From NCBI RefSeq assembly GCF_006491595.2, contig NZ_VEVQ02000003.1:310001-374000 (forward strand): a DNA stretch of 64,000 nucleotides, read 5' to 3'. Positions 33,890-43,767 of the stretch are shown here, piece by piece. The position numbers and the translations under genes were made by a program. Origin of the DNA: Flavobacterium jejuense. GTDB taxonomy: Bacteria > Bacteroidota > Bacteroidia > Flavobacteriales > Flavobacteriaceae. The stretch's first letter is position 1. Each line of letters opens with the position of its first letter. Under the pieces are notes generated by a model that was given only the letters and a program-made list of their open reading frames with translations, was not told the DNA's origin and did not search any database.

Positions 33890-34669
33890 ATGGCAAACAA
33901 AAAAGAACTTAGCGTAGAAGATAAATTAAGAGCACTTTATGCTTTACAGCTAGTTGACTCAAAGATTGATGAAATACGTAACGTTAGAGGAGAGCTTCCT
34001 CTAGAAGTGGAAGATTTAGAAGACGAAGTTGCCGGTCTAACTACTCGTTTAGATAAATTAAAATCAGATTTAGAAACTATCGATGTGCAAATCAAGGAAA
34101 AGAAAAATGCCATTGATGATCATAAAGCTAACATCAAGAAATACTTAGAACAACAAAAAAATGTTCGTAATAACAGAGAATTTAATTCTTTAACAAAAGA
34201 AGTTGAGTTTCAAGAATTAGAAATTCAATTGGCTGAAAAGCACATTAAAGAAATGAAAGGTTCTATTGAACATAAAAAAGAAGTTTTAGGACAATCTAAA
34301 GAAAGATTAGATGCTAAACAACAACATTTAAAACACAAAAAAGCAGAATTAAGCGCTATTATGTCTGAAACTGAAAAAGAAGAAAACTTCTTAACAGAAA
34401 AATCAGCAGAATATCAAACACAAATTGAAGAGCGTTTATTAAGTGCTTACAATAGAATTAGAACAAGTGTTCGTAATGGATTAGCTGTTGTATCTATTGA
34501 AAGAGGTGCTTCTGCAGGTTCATTCTTTACTATTCCACCACAAACGCAAATGGAAATTGCTGGTCGTAAAAAAATCATCACAGATGAACACAGTGGAAGA
34601 ATATTAGTAGATAACGTTCTTGCTGAAGAAGTAAAAGAAGAAATGGAAAAATTATTTGCAAAATTGTAA
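33890..34669 (+). CDS. Coiled-coil protein of the C4 zinc-ribbon (CT398/CdsZ-like) family, ligand cysteines lost
   Basis: The start is ATG 33890 (MANKKELSVEDKLRALYALQ), 1 nt after the Nif3 stop; an upstream in-frame extension lies entirely inside that gene. The 259-residue product is a long antiparallel coiled coil (about 20-195, rich in Glu, Lys and Gln) followed by a small C-terminal domain. In the family this domain binds Zn through two Cys pairs around (L/I)PPQ and CGRIL. Here the equivalent positions read SAGSFFTIPPQ and ITDEHSGRIL, so all four are Ser, Ser, Asp and Ser. The protein has no Cys in this part. A role in ribosome or secretion biology is proposed for relatives; here it is unknown. 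Confidence 0.8.
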   Translation: MANKKELSVEDKLRALYALQLVDSKIDEIRNVRGELPLEVEDLEDEVAGLTTRLDKLKSDLETIDVQIKEKKNAIDDHKANIKKYLEQQKNVRNNREFNSLTKEVEFQELEIQLAEKHIKEMKGSIEHKKEVLGQSKERLDAKQQHLKHKKAELSAIMSETEKEENFLTEKSAEYQTQIEERLLSAYNRIRTSVRNGLAVVSIERGASAGSFFTIPPQTQMEIAGRKKIITDEHSGRILVDNVLAEEVKEEMEKLFAKL

Positions 34670-34686
34670 TTCTCAGAATATATATA

Positions 34687-34718
34687 AAACCGATGATTTA
34701 AATAAATCATCGGTTTTT
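34687..34718. terminator. Bidirectional terminator, 14-bp stem
   Basis: Arms AAACCGATGATTTA (34687-34700) and its complement (34703-34716) with a tiny loop, flanked by A and T runs, between convergent genes. Confidence 0.92.
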
Positions 34719-34737
34719 ATGTTTAAATATGTTTTTA

Positions 34738-34989
34738 TTATCCAACAAAACAAATATAAACCTGTGTTTCTGGTAACATAGCAACATTACCAGTTAAAGT
34801 ATACCCATTATTTATAGCACATTGCTGAGTACTAAAGTAAATAGTTGTACCATTTTTCACTGCTTCATACCCTTGCACCATTGGTGGACTTACTTCTAAT
34901 GCTGAAGAACTAGATGATTCTTGCAAAGTAAAACTAGCCATTGTTACAAATAGAAGCATTAAACCAAAAACATTAAAGAAATTTTTCAT
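34738..34989 (-). CDS. Small secreted protein, unknown
   Basis: The 83-residue protein has a signal peptide (FFNVFGLMLLFVTMASFTLQ), a Ser-rich linker and a short mature domain with two Cys (QQCAINNGYTLTG and QVYICFVG) that could form a disulfide. I do not recognise the family. It is a lone gene facing the coiled-coil protein gene, with a shared bidirectional terminator. The 246-nt region upstream of it (34990-35235) shows no clear promoter for it, only AT-rich sequence and the rluF promoter on the other strand. Confidence 0.6.
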   Translation of the reverse strand: MKNFFNVFGLMLLFVTMASFTLQESSSSSALEVSPPMVQGYEAVKNGTTIYFSTQQCAINNGYTLTGNVAMLPETQVYICFVG

Positions 34990-35223
34990 AATTAAGTTAA
35001 TTTATTTATATGCTTACTTTTTATTTTAAGTCGCCTTCAGCTTTTCGACTTTTTATTTGAATAGATACTTTCTCAAAAACAACTTACTAACTTACACTTT
35101 TATACAAAAATAGCTACAAGTCATCTTAATTCATGTACAGTAAATCTGTAAAAAAAGTTAATTTTTAAGCAAACATGGCCATAGTGTTTTTTAAAAATAG
35201 ATTTACAAATACTTTAAAAAACT

Positions 35224-35231
35224 TATCTTTG
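35224..35231 (+). promoter_or_regulatory. -7 box directly before rluF
   Basis: TATCTTTG ends 4 nt before the rluF ATG (35236), so a transcript starting at the usual distance would be leaderless or nearly so. Confidence 0.5.
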
Positions 35232-35235
35232 TAAC

Positions 35236-36027
35236 ATGAAAGAAGACAAATTAGTTCGCATCAATAAATTTTTATCAGAATCTGGATTTTGTTCTCGTAG
35301 AGAAGCCGATCGCTTAATTGAGCAAGGAAGAGTAACAATTAATGGAGTTGTTCCAGAAATGGGTACTAAAATTGGCCCAAGCGATGAAGTAAGAGTCAAT
35401 GGAACACTGATACAAGAAAAAAAAGAAGCAAAAGTATATTTGGCTTTCAATAAACCACCAGGTATTGAGTGTACTACAAATCTTGATGTAAGAGACAATA
35501 TAATTGATTATATTAATTATCCAGAACGTGTATTTCCCATTGGACGATTAGATAAAGGCAGTGAAGGTTTGATTTTCTTGACAAATGATGGAGATATCGT
35601 TAATAAAATACTTCGTGCCAGAAACAATCACGAGAAAGAGTATATTGTAACTGTAAACAAACCTATTACTGAACGTTTTATACAACAGATGAGTGATGGC
35701 ATCCCAATACTTGAAACTATTACAAGAAAATGTAAAGTACAACAAGTAAGTAAATACATTTTTAGAATTGTCTTAACTCAAGGTTTAAATCGCCAAATTC
35801 GTAGAATGTGTGAATATTTAGATTACGAAGTAACAGCTTTAAAACGTACTCGAATCATTAATATTTCACTCGACGTTCCTCTAGGACAATATCGTTTATT
35901 AACAGAAAAAGAAATAGTCGATTTAAACCAGCTTATTGCTCCTTCTAGCAAAACAGAAGAAGCTAGTTTACCAAGCAATAAAAGTAAATTTACAGGGAAA
36001 AGAAATTACGGAGATAGGAATAGGTAG
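35236..36027 (+). CDS. rluF: 23S rRNA pseudouridine synthase, RluF/RluB-like
   Basis: The 263-residue enzyme has an N-terminal S4 RNA-binding domain (LVRINKFLSESGFCSRREADRLI) and the RsuA/RluB/RluE/RluF-type catalytic domain: VYLAFNKPPGIECTT, FPIGRLDKGSEGLIFLTNDG (catalytic Asp) and GLNRQIRRMCEYLDYEVTALKR. RluF isomerises U2604 of 23S rRNA in E. coli; the relevant segment NHEKEYIVTVNKPI fits RluF better than RsuA, but the target base is inferred. It has a short basic tail (KFTGKRNYGDRNR). Confidence 0.88.
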   Translation: MKEDKLVRINKFLSESGFCSRREADRLIEQGRVTINGVVPEMGTKIGPSDEVRVNGTLIQEKKEAKVYLAFNKPPGIECTTNLDVRDNIIDYINYPERVFPIGRLDKGSEGLIFLTNDGDIVNKILRARNNHEKEYIVTVNKPITERFIQQMSDGIPILETITRKCKVQQVSKYIFRIVLTQGLNRQIRRMCEYLDYEVTALKRTRIINISLDVPLGQYRLLTEKEIVDLNQLIAPSSKTEEASLPSNKSKFTGKRNYGDRNR

Positions 36028-36047
36028 TTTGATTTTATAAACAATCC

Positions 36048-36500
36048 ATGAAAAAAACATACATTTTCGCTTTAATTATTTTAGCGTCTAGTTGTGCATC
36101 TACAGAAATGACAATTCCTGATAAATTAGATCCTATTCACATAGCAAATGCCAAAGAGTTTGCTTTTTCACAATTTCAAAGTTGCACAACAGAAAGCTAT
36201 ATTCCTATTACAACTAAAATAGCAACACCTAGTTTCTCAAGAAGTTTGACAATCGATGTTTTAAAAGAATCTTGTAAGGAAATTAATGAAAGCAATGGAA
36301 CTCTATTAAAATTGGAGATACAACAAACTTTAGTCTATAAAAAAACATTAATTTATAGATTTAAAGCTACTTATTCAAAAATTGAACATCATCCAGAAAT
36401 TAGAGTATACTCAACTCTTGCTAATAAGTATAATGGATTAATTTTAAAACCTGAGTATTTAGAAAAATACACACCGTTTAAACCAGAAACAAAAATTTAG
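36048..36500 (+). CDS. Hypothetical lipoprotein
   Basis: The 150-residue protein has a lipoprotein signal (IFALIILASSCAS, Cys about 16). The mature part reads as an NTF2-like or small alpha+beta domain (HIANAKEFAFSQFQSC, then KLEIQQTLVYKKTLIYRFKATYSK and HHPEIRVYSTLANKYNGLIL). The two central strands resemble those of Bacteroidota lipoproteins of unknown function. It follows rluF by 20 nt and precedes the helicase by 38 nt on the same strand. Confidence 0.68.
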   Translation: MKKTYIFALIILASSCASTEMTIPDKLDPIHIANAKEFAFSQFQSCTTESYIPITTKIATPSFSRSLTIDVLKESCKEINESNGTLLKLEIQQTLVYKKTLIYRFKATYSKIEHHPEIRVYSTLANKYNGLILKPEYLEKYTPFKPETKI

Positions 36501-36538
36501 GAGAAACAAAACTCCTACCAATAAAAAAACATAAAAAA

Positions 36539-37879
36539 ATGCCAAATCAATTTTCCAAATTAGGAATTGCTGTCCCAATACTAAAAAGTTTAGCCGATTT
36601 AAAAATCGACATTCCAACAGAAATTCAAGAGAAAACAATTCCTTTTTTATTAAACAAAACGGATGATTTTGTTGGATTAGCCAAAACTGGAACTGGAAAA
36701 ACAGCAGCTTTTGGTTTGCCTTTATTACAATTAATTGAACTAAATAATAAAAATATTCAGGCTGTTATTCTAGTTCCGACAAGAGAATTAGGACATCAGA
36801 TTTTTACTAACATGGAAGCTTTTGCTACCTATTTACCCGAAATTTCTATTGCTACAACCTGTGGAGGAATTCCTATCAAACCACAAATAGAACGTCTATC
36901 AAAACCCACTCATATAGTTATTGCAACTCCAGGACGTTTAATTGATTTAATTAAGCGAAATGCTATCAATATAAAGCATGCCAAATATTTAGTTCTAGAT
37001 GAAGCGGATGAAATGGTAACCGTTTTGAAAGAAGGCTTAGATGAAATTATAGCAGAACTTCCAAAAAACAGAAGAACCATGTTGTTTTCTGCAACAATGC
37101 CTGGAACAATTAAGCAATTAATTCAAAACTACATGTCTAAGCACGTTACACAAATAAGTGCAAGCATGGAGACTATAGGAAACAACAGTATCAATCATCA
37201 ATATGTAGTAGTAGATCCTATTGAAAAACTAGATATTTTAATGCATTTTCTTACCTCAAAAGAAGGTGAACGTGGTATTATTTTTTGTAAAACTAAAGCA
37301 GCAGTTAATAAATTAGCTAAAAATTTAGCGATAAATCGTTTTTCCTCTGGAGCTTTGCATGGTAGCTTAACACAACCTATTCGTGATCGCATTATGGATC
37401 AATTCCGTGAAGGTCATATCAATATATTAGTAGCCACTGATTTAGCAGCAAGAGGAATTGATGTAAAAGAGATTTCTTATGTAGTAAATTATCATCTACC
37501 AGATATTTATGAAGCCTACGTTCATAGAAGCGGAAGAACAGCTAGAGCTGGAGCAAATGGGTTATCGTTGACGGTTTTACAAGAAGAGGAAACTGCTGAA
37601 TTAGCTGATTTTGAAAAGGAATTAGGTATTCGTTTTAAAGAATTTAAGAAACCGGATTATCAAAGTATAGAAGATAACAATGCTTTTTTATGGGCGAAAC
37701 AAATTTTTAAAACAAAACCAAATAATGAAATTCCTCCTCTCTTAAAAGATAAAATTAAAACCGTTTTTCATCATTTAACGAAAGACGAATTAATTGAAAA
37801 ATTGTTAGCCAATTATTTATTACAAAATAAAAATGAAGTTCTTGTGAAAGAAAAAACAACTTCAAAGAAGAAAAGATAA
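36539..37879 (+). CDS. DEAD-box RNA helicase
   Basis: The 446-residue protein has the full DEAD-box set: Q-motif (FSKLGIAVPILKSL, PTEIQEKTIP), motif I AKTGTGKT, Ia PTRELGHQ, Ib TPGRLIDL, II DEADEM, III SATMP, IV IIFCKT, V ATDLAARGID and VI HRSGRTARAG. A short C-terminal part (380-446) lacks RGG or cold-shock extensions. Bacterial relatives remodel RNA in ribosome assembly and mRNA turnover. The motif II order D-E-A-D is canonical. Confidence 0.92.
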   Translation: MPNQFSKLGIAVPILKSLADLKIDIPTEIQEKTIPFLLNKTDDFVGLAKTGTGKTAAFGLPLLQLIELNNKNIQAVILVPTRELGHQIFTNMEAFATYLPEISIATTCGGIPIKPQIERLSKPTHIVIATPGRLIDLIKRNAINIKHAKYLVLDEADEMVTVLKEGLDEIIAELPKNRRTMLFSATMPGTIKQLIQNYMSKHVTQISASMETIGNNSINHQYVVVDPIEKLDILMHFLTSKEGERGIIFCKTKAAVNKLAKNLAINRFSSGALHGSLTQPIRDRIMDQFREGHINILVATDLAARGIDVKEISYVVNYHLPDIYEAYVHRSGRTARAGANGLSLTVLQEEETAELADFEKELGIRFKEFKKPDYQSIEDNNAFLWAKQIFKTKPNNEIPPLLKDKIKTVFHHLTKDELIEKLLANYLLQNKNEVLVKEKTTSKKKR

Positions 37880-37928
37880 ATTTAGCTTTTTAAAGTATTT
37901 GGTACTATAATATTCTACTGAAGTCCTA

Positions 37929-37975
37929 ATAAAGGTTCCTTTTAAACAATATAGAAGAAACCTTTATCTTTTTTA
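37929..37975 (+). terminator. Terminator after the DEAD-box helicase
   Basis: Arms ATAAAGGTT (37929-37937) and AACCTTTAT (37959-37967) followed by CTTTTTTAT. Confidence 0.75.
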
Positions 37976-38023
37976 TCTAGCTTTGATTATAACTAATTGT
38001 AAATTAATAACTTAATTTTAATT

Positions 38024-38334
38024 TCACACTCTTATTTTCAACTTATCGATCTCATCATAATCAAAAACATAAGATTCACTTCTTATTTCATTTGCTTTGC
38101 AGTAATCAAAGTCTTGTAATTCACTATACCTTAAAGTAGACAAAGGATAAACTTTTGATGTTCCACATAAATTTAAAACCATTGTTCTTTACACTATAAA
38201 CTATATCGCTTAAAAAAGCAATATCTGTAGAATTCATATTTCCTTTTTTATTTCTTTTAAACAATTGATTGTGTACTCTTGGGAAAAAGTATTTCAGAAA
38301 ATGACAAAATAGATAACAAGAGTAATTGCTTCAT
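38024..38334 (-). pseudogene. Possible decayed small gene (frameshifted remnant)
   Basis: In the 473-nt gap 37880-38352 the - strand holds pieces of coherent protein in different frames. An ATG at 38334 begins a signal-like start (MKQLLLLSILSF). A second frame continues with YFFPRVHNQLFKRNKKGNM and STDIAFLSDIVYSVKNN. A third frame, ATG 38182 to stop 38024, reads LNLCGTSKVYPLSTLRYSEL and ends YDEIDKLKIRV. Joined, they would make one protein of about 100 residues broken by two frameshifts. AT-rich sequence can give such frames by chance, so this is tentative; the last 52-codon frame could also be a real small gene. Confidence 0.35.
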
Positions 38335-38352
38335 TTTAATTTAAAAGTTATA

Positions 38353-38847
38353 TTAAATCTCAACTTCCATTACATAATCATCCATTACATAATTGTTTCC
38401 AATATCTATTACTTCCTCTTTCACAATCTCAAAACCTAGTTTTTCGTAGAAGAATTTGGCTTTATTATATTTGTTTACATTTAAAAAAATAGCCTTTTGA
38501 TTATTTTCTAACGCTTTTTCTTTAACATGGTAAAACAATTTTTTCCCTAAACCTGTTCCTTGTGTTTCGGGCAAAACGTATATTCTATGAATCTTTGTTT
38601 TTTCTGGTTTACAATTCAATTCATAAGATACAAATCCTAAGGGTTTATCTTTTTTGTCAATAGCAATATAAAAAACGTGTTTTGCTTCATTCCATAAACT
38701 CTCAAGAGCTTCAATAGAATAAAACTTTTCTAACATATACTTTAATTGTTCTTTTGATAAAATCTCTCCATAAGCCAAAGGCCAAACAGCATAAGCCAAA
38801 TCTTTAATAATTTGGAGTTGGTTTTTATTTATTTTAATTATTCTCAT
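38353..38847 (-). CDS. GNAT-family N-acetyltransferase
   Basis: The 164-residue protein has the GNAT acetyl-CoA motif A: IHRIYVLPETQGTGLGKKLFYHV (Q-x-x-G-x-G), followed by AIFLNVNKYNKAKFFYEKLGFEIV. The N-terminal part (VWPLAYGEILSKEQLKYMLEKFY) matches the group sometimes annotated as small-molecule or protein acetyltransferases in Bacteroidota. Acceptor unknown. It lies alone after DUF3467, on the same strand but with a hairpin between them. Confidence 0.85.
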   Translation of the reverse strand: MRIIKINKNQLQIIKDLAYAVWPLAYGEILSKEQLKYMLEKFYSIEALESLWNEAKHVFYIAIDKKDKPLGFVSYELNCKPEKTKIHRIYVLPETQGTGLGKKLFYHVKEKALENNQKAIFLNVNKYNKAKFFYEKLGFEIVKEEVIDIGNNYVMDDYVMEVEI

Positions 38848-38908
38848 ACTATTATAATTAAAAAATGAATTTTAAGTAAATCTCTTCCGAAGAGTTAATA
38901 AAATTATA

Positions 38909-38956
38909 AACCATTTAGCTATCATAAAATTGAAATAATTTTTCTTCTAAATGGTT
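38909..38956 (-). terminator. Probable terminator after the DUF3467 gene
   Basis: 10-bp arms AACCATTTAG (38909-38918) and complement (38947-38956) with a 28-nt loop, 19 nt after the DUF3467 stop on the - strand, followed by an AT-rich tract. Confidence 0.5.
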
Positions 38957-38974
38957 CATAAATATTTAAAAATG

Positions 38975-39283
38975 TTATGCTTGACCTGTTGGACCAAAAT
39001 TTAAAGGAATTTGTGGTTGTTCTCCTTCTTCTATTTTACCATGTGCAGCTTCAAATCTTTGAATATTTTCTGCCATTGCTTTTAACAATCTTTTAGCATG
39101 CTGTGGAGTCAACACTATTCTTGATTTTACTTTAGCCTTTGGAACACCTGGCATAATTGCAATAAAATCTAATACAAATTCACTATTTGAATGATTAATG
39201 ATAGCTAAATTAGAATAAATTCCTTCAGCCGTTTTTTCATCTAATTCAATATTAATCTGTCCTTGTGGGTTATTATTTTCCAT
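38975..39283 (-). CDS. DUF3467 protein
   Basis: The 102-residue protein has the DUF3467 pattern: GQINIELDEKTAEGIYSNLAIINHS, EFVLDFIAIMPGVPKAKVKSRIVLTPQHAKRLL and a short Pro/Gly tail. The family is short, cytosolic and of unknown function, found widely in bacteria; a compact beta-rich fold is expected. It follows rpoC in Flavobacteriaceae. A strong terminator stands between rpoC and this gene and no TAnnTTTG box is seen after that terminator, so it may depend on read-through from rpoBC. Confidence 0.87.
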   Translation of the reverse strand: MENNNPQGQINIELDEKTAEGIYSNLAIINHSNSEFVLDFIAIMPGVPKAKVKSRIVLTPQHAKRLLKAMAENIQRFEAAHGKIEEGEQPQIPLNFGPTGQA

Positions 39284-39297
39284 AATTTTTTAATTTA

Positions 39298-39328
39298 AAA
39301 AAACCTAACAGAAAAATCTGTTAGGTTT
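39298..39328 (-). terminator. Terminator downstream of rpoC
   Basis: 11-bp arms AAACCTAACAG (39301-39311) and complement (39318-39328) around a 6-nt loop. On the - strand it ends in TTTTTTT. It lies after rpoC and before DUF3467. Confidence 0.9.
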
Positions 39329-39357
39329 TGGTTATATGCATATTTTATAATCAACTA

Positions 39358-42300
39358 CTAGTAATTAAATTCTTCTTTAGCAGCCATTAATTCATTATAT
39401 TCTTCTTTAGATCCTACGATAGTATTATCATATTCTCTCATCCCTGTACCTGCAGGAATTCTATGACCTACAATTACATTTTCTTTCAATCCTTCTAATG
39501 TATCTATTTTACCTGCAACCGCAGCCTCATTTAATACTTTAGTCGTTTCTTGGAAAGAAGCAGCTGAAATGAATGATTTCGTTTGTAACGAAGCTCTTGT
39601 AATACCTTGAAGAACTGGTGTAGCTGTTGCTGTAATTACATCTCTAGCTTCCACTAAGTTTTTATCTTCACGTTTTAACAATGAATTTTCATCACGCAAT
39701 TGACGAGGAGAAATAATCTGACCTGCTTTAAGGTTTTGAGAATCTCCAGCATCTTCAACCACTTTCATTCCGTATAATTTATCATTCTCAACGATAAAGT
39801 CTCTAGTATGAGCTAATTGATCCTCTAAGAATAAAGTATCACCAGCATCAACAATTCTTACTTTACGCATCATTTGACGAATTACTACCTCAAAGTGCTT
39901 GTCATTAATTTTAACCCCTTGTAAACGGTATACTTCTTGAATTTCATTTACCAAATACTGTTGAACAGCAGAAGGTCCTTTAATTCTTAAAATATCCTCT
40001 GGAGTAATAGCTCCATCAGACAAAGGAGTTCCAGCTTTCACGTAGTCATTTTCTTGAACTAATATTTGATTTGAAAGTTTTACTAAGTATTTCTTTATTT
40101 CACCAAACTTAGATTCAATAGCCAACTCACGGTTACCTCTTTTAATTTTACCAAAAGTAACAACACCATCAATCTCAGAAACTACAGCTGGGTTTGAAGG
40201 ATTACGAGCCTCTAACAACTCAGTAATTCTCGGTAAACCTCCAGTAATATCACTTGATTTAGAAGAACGACGAGGAATTTTTACAAGAATTTTACCTGCT
40301 TTAATTTTCTCTCCATCGTCTACCATAAGGTGAGCTCCAACTGGTAAGTTGTAAGAACGTATTAACTCTCCATCTTTACCATAAATTAATAAAGTAGGAA
40401 TTAATTTTTTATTACGAGCTTCAGAAACTACTTTCTCTTGGAAACCAGTTTGCTCATCAATTTCAACTACAAAAGTTTCACCTTGCTTGATATCTTCGTA
40501 TTCTACTTTACCAGTAAATTCAGAAATAATTACACCATTATATGGATCCCATTTACAAATTAAAGTTCCTTTATCTACCACTTCTCCATCTTTAATAAAG
40601 ATACTTGAACCGTAAGGAATATTATGTGTGTTTAAAATAATTCCTGTTTTTTCATCTACTAATTTTAATTCAGTAGAACGCGAAATAACAATATCAACTG
40701 CATTACCATCAGTATCTTCACCTTTTACAGTTTTTAAATCCTCTACTTCTAAACGACCTTTAAACTTAGTTACAATACTAGATTCTTCTGATAAACCTCC
40801 AGCTACCCCACCAACGTGGAATGTACGAAGTGTTAACTGAGTTCCTGGCTCTCCAATTGATTGAGCTGCAATTACTCCAACGGCCTCACCTTTTTGAGTC
40901 ATTTTTCCAGTAGCTAGGTTACGACCATAACATTTAGCACAAATACCTTTTTGAGCTTCACAAGTTAATGGAGAACGTACTTCCACTTTTTCAAGAGGAG
41001 ATGCTTCAATTTTCTTAACAATAGCATCTGTAATTTGTTCACCAGCTTCAACTAATACTTCTGAAGTTAATGGATTAATTACATCTTGTAATGTTACACG
41101 TCCTAAAATTCTTTCTCCTAAAGTTTCAACAATCTCTTCATTTTTCTTTAAAGCAGAAACTTCAATACCTCTTAAAGTACCACAATCAACAGAATTCACA
41201 ATAACATCCTGAGAAACATCATGTAATCTTCTTGTTAAATAACCTGCATCGGCAGTTTTAAGAGCCGTATCGGCAAGACCTTTACGAGCACCGTGAGTAG
41301 AAATAAAGTACTCAAGAATAGAAAGACCTTCTTTAAAGTTAGAAAGAATCGGATTTTCAATAATTTCACCACCACCAGCAGTAGATTTTTTAGGTTTAGC
41401 CATCAAACCACGCATACCTGTTAACTGACGAATTTGTTCTTTAGATCCCCTTGCTCCAGAATCAAGCATCATATATACCGAGTTAAAACCTTGTTGGTCT
41501 TCTCTAATATTTTTCATTGCTAATTCAGTCAATTGAGCATTTGCAGAAGTCCAAATATCAATAACTTGATTATAACGCTCGTTATTTGTGATAAGTCCCA
41601 TGTTATAATTCAAAGATATAGCGTCAACTTGCTCACGAGCATCTATAATTAATTGTCCTTTTTGCTCAGGAATTCTAATATCACCTAATGAGAATGATAA
41701 ACCACCTTTGAAAGCGAATTTATACCCCATATCTTTCATATTATCTAAGAAAGCAGCTGTAACTGGTACACTAGTAACATTTAAAATTCCTCCAATAATA
41801 TCACGAAGTGACTTTTTAGTCAATACCTCATTAATATAACCAGCTTCAGCTGGTACTACTTCATTAAATAATACTCTACCAACGGTAGTTTGGATTATTT
41901 TATAAACTAATTCTCCTTCTTCATTAAAATCTTTTGCTCTTACTTTAATACGAGCATTTAATTCAACTTTCCCTTCATTTAAAGCTATGTTCACTTCTTC
42001 TGCTGAATAGAATGTCATACCTTCTCCTAAGATTTTTTTCTCTGGAGTTGATAAACGTTCTTTTGTCATATAATATAAACCAAGAACCATGTCCTGAGAA
42101 GGTACCGTAATAGGTGCTCCATTAGCAGGATTCAAGATATTATGTGAAGCTAACATTAATAATTGTGCTTCCAAAATAGCTTCTGGTCCTAACGGCAAGT
42201 GAACTGCCATCTGATCCCCATCAAAATCCGCGTTAAACGCTGTACAAACTAAAGGGTGCAATTGGATTGCTTTTCCCTCAATCAATTTTGGTTGGAAAGC

Positions 42301-43656
42301 TTGAATACCCAATCTGTGCAAAGTAGGAGCACGATTCAGTAATACTGGATGTCCTTTAATTACATTTTCAAGAATATCCCAAACTACTGGTTCTTTTTTA
42401 TCTATAATTTTCTTAGCAGACTTAACTGTTTTTACAATTCCTCTTTCTATCAATTTACGGATAACGAAAGGTTTGTATAATTCAGCTGCCATATCTTTTG
42501 GCAATCCACATTCAAATAATTTTAATTCAGGTCCAACAACAATTACAGAACGAGCAGAATAATCTACACGCTTACCTAATAAGTTTTGACGGAAACGTCC
42601 TTGTTTACCTTTTAACGAATCAGATAAAGATTTTAAAGGTCTATTAGATTCTGTTTTAACTGCTGATGCTTTTCTTGTATTATCAAATAATGAATCCACC
42701 GCTTCTTGAAGCATACGTTTTTCATTACGTAAAATCACTTCAGGAGCTTTAATTTCAACTAATCTTTTCAAACGATTATTACGGATGATTACTCTTCTGT
42801 ATAAATCATTTAAATCTGAAGTAGCGAAACGACCTCCATCAAGTGGAACAAGTGGACGTAATTCTGGTGGAATAACCGGAATTACTTTTAATATCATCCA
42901 TTCTGGAAGGTTTTCTCTATTCAAGTTAGCCTCACGGAAAGATTCTACTATATTTAAACGCTTTAATGCTTCTGTTTTACGTTGTTTAGATGTTTCTGTA
43001 TTTGCTGCGTGACGCAAATCAAATGACAGGGTATCTAAATCAATTCTTGATAATAAATCCATGATACATTCAGCACCCATTTTGGCAATGAATTTATTAG
43101 GATCTGTATCATCTAAATATTGATTCTCCATTGGAAGTGTATCTAAAATATTCAAATACTCTTCTTCTGTTAAGAAATCTAATTTACTTAATGTTTCACC
43201 TTCTGGTCCCTTAGCGATACCTGCTTGAATTACTACGTATCTTTCGTAGTAAATAATCATATCTAATTTCTTAGAAGGTAATCCTAAAATATAACCAATT
43301 TTATTTGGTAACGAACGGAAATACCAGATATGAGCAATTGGCACAACTAAATTGATGTGTCCTACTCTATCTCTACGAACTTTCTTTTCTGTTACTTCAA
43401 CACCACAACGGTCACAAACAATTCCTTTGTAACGTATTCTTTTATACTTACCGCAGGCACATTCATAATCCTTTACTGGACCGAAAATTCGTTCACAGAA
43501 AAGACCATCTCTTTCTGGTTTGTGAGTACGATAGTTTATGGTTTCTGGTTTTAAAACCTCACCTCTTGACTCTGCCAAAATAGATTCTGGTGAAGCCAAT
43601 CCTATCGTAATTCTGTTAAATCTCTTAACGGTGTTTTTATCTTTTAATCTTGTCAT
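39358..43656 (-). CDS. rpoC: DNA-directed RNA polymerase beta' subunit
   Basis: The start is set at ATG 43656 ([16 protein letters not shown]), giving 1432 residues, the usual flavobacterial length; an upstream 25-codon extension is not conserved-looking and overlaps the palindrome before rpoC. The Zn1 site reads CACGKYKR and CDRCGVEVT, the active-site motif is [14 protein letters not shown], and Zn2 is in [16 protein letters not shown]. The trigger-loop region ([12 protein letters not shown]) is intact. It forms the clamp and active centre of the enzyme together with RpoB, encoded directly upstream. Confidence 0.98.
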   Translation of the reverse strand: MTRLKDKNTVKRFNRITIGLASPESILAESRGEVLKPETINYRTHKPERDGLFCERIFGPVKDYECACGKYKRIRYKGIVCDRCGVEVTEKKVRRDRVGHINLVVPIAHIWYFRSLPNKIGYILGLPSKKLDMIIYYERYVVIQAGIAKGPEGETLSKLDFLTEEEYLNILDTLPMENQYLDDTDPNKFIAKMGAECIMDLLSRIDLDTLSFDLRHAANTETSKQRKTEALKRLNIVESFREANLNRENLPEWMILKVIPVIPPELRPLVPLDGGRFATSDLNDLYRRVIIRNNRLKRLVEIKAPEVILRNEKRMLQEAVDSLFDNTRKASAVKTESNRPLKSLSDSLKGKQGRFRQNLLGKRVDYSARSVIVVGPELKLFECGLPKDMAAELYKPFVIRKLIERGIVKTVKSAKKIIDKKEPVVWDILENVIKGHPVLLNRAPTLHRLGIQAFQPKLIEGKAIQLHPLVCTAFNADFDGDQMAVHLPLGPEAILEAQLLMLASHNILNPANGAPITVPSQDMVLGLYYMTKERLSTPEKKILGEGMTFYSAEEVNIALNEGKVELNARIKVRAKDFNEEGELVYKIIQTTVGRVLFNEVVPAEAGYINEVLTKKSLRDIIGGILNVTSVPVTAAFLDNMKDMGYKFAFKGGLSFSLGDIRIPEQKGQLIIDAREQVDAISLNYNMGLITNNERYNQVIDIWTSANAQLTELAMKNIREDQQGFNSVYMMLDSGARGSKEQIRQLTGMRGLMAKPKKSTAGGGEIIENPILSNFKEGLSILEYFISTHGARKGLADTALKTADAGYLTRRLHDVSQDVIVNSVDCGTLRGIEVSALKKNEEIVETLGERILGRVTLQDVINPLTSEVLVEAGEQITDAIVKKIEASPLEKVEVRSPLTCEAQKGICAKCYGRNLATGKMTQKGEAVGVIAAQSIGEPGTQLTLRTFHVGGVAGGLSEESSIVTKFKGRLEVEDLKTVKGEDTDGNAVDIVISRSTELKLVDEKTGIILNTHNIPYGSSIFIKDGEVVDKGTLICKWDPYNGVIISEFTGKVEYEDIKQGETFVVEIDEQTGFQEKVVSEARNKKLIPTLLIYGKDGELIRSYNLPVGAHLMVDDGEKIKAGKILVKIPRRSSKSSDITGGLPRITELLEARNPSNPAVVSEIDGVVTFGKIKRGNRELAIESKFGEIKKYLVKLSNQILVQENDYVKAGTPLSDGAITPEDILRIKGPSAVQQYLVNEIQEVYRLQGVKINDKHFEVVIRQMMRKVRIVDAGDTLFLEDQLAHTRDFIVENDKLYGMKVVEDAGDSQNLKAGQIISPRQLRDENSLLKREDKNLVEARDVITATATPVLQGITRASLQTKSFISAASFQETTKVLNEAAVAGKIDTLEGLKENVIVGHRIPAGTGMREYDNTIVGSKEEYNELMAAKEEFNY

Positions 43657-43693
43657 GATATGATTACTATCGATTTTTGTAAAAAACTTTTCT

Positions 43694-43761
43694 TCAGTTA
43701 TACAGTTACCAGTCCCAGTTTTCAGTCGCAAAACTGATTACTGCGACTGAGACTGTTTACT
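43694..43761. repeat. Palindrome of CAGT / ACTG units between rpoB and rpoC
   Basis: On the + strand five CAGT units spaced by 2-4 nt (43694, 43702, 43709, 43715, 43722) are followed by five ACTG units (starting near 43731), so the two halves can pair; the core TCAGTCGCA is complementary to TGCGACTGA. It lies wholly in the rpoB-rpoC spacer and would be transcribed with the operon. Confidence 0.75.
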
Positions 43762-43767
43762 GTTTAT

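Noticed and set aside
43657-43731. Longer N-terminus of RpoC
   Set aside because: The extra 25 codons overlap the CAGT-unit palindrome and do not resemble known beta' starts.
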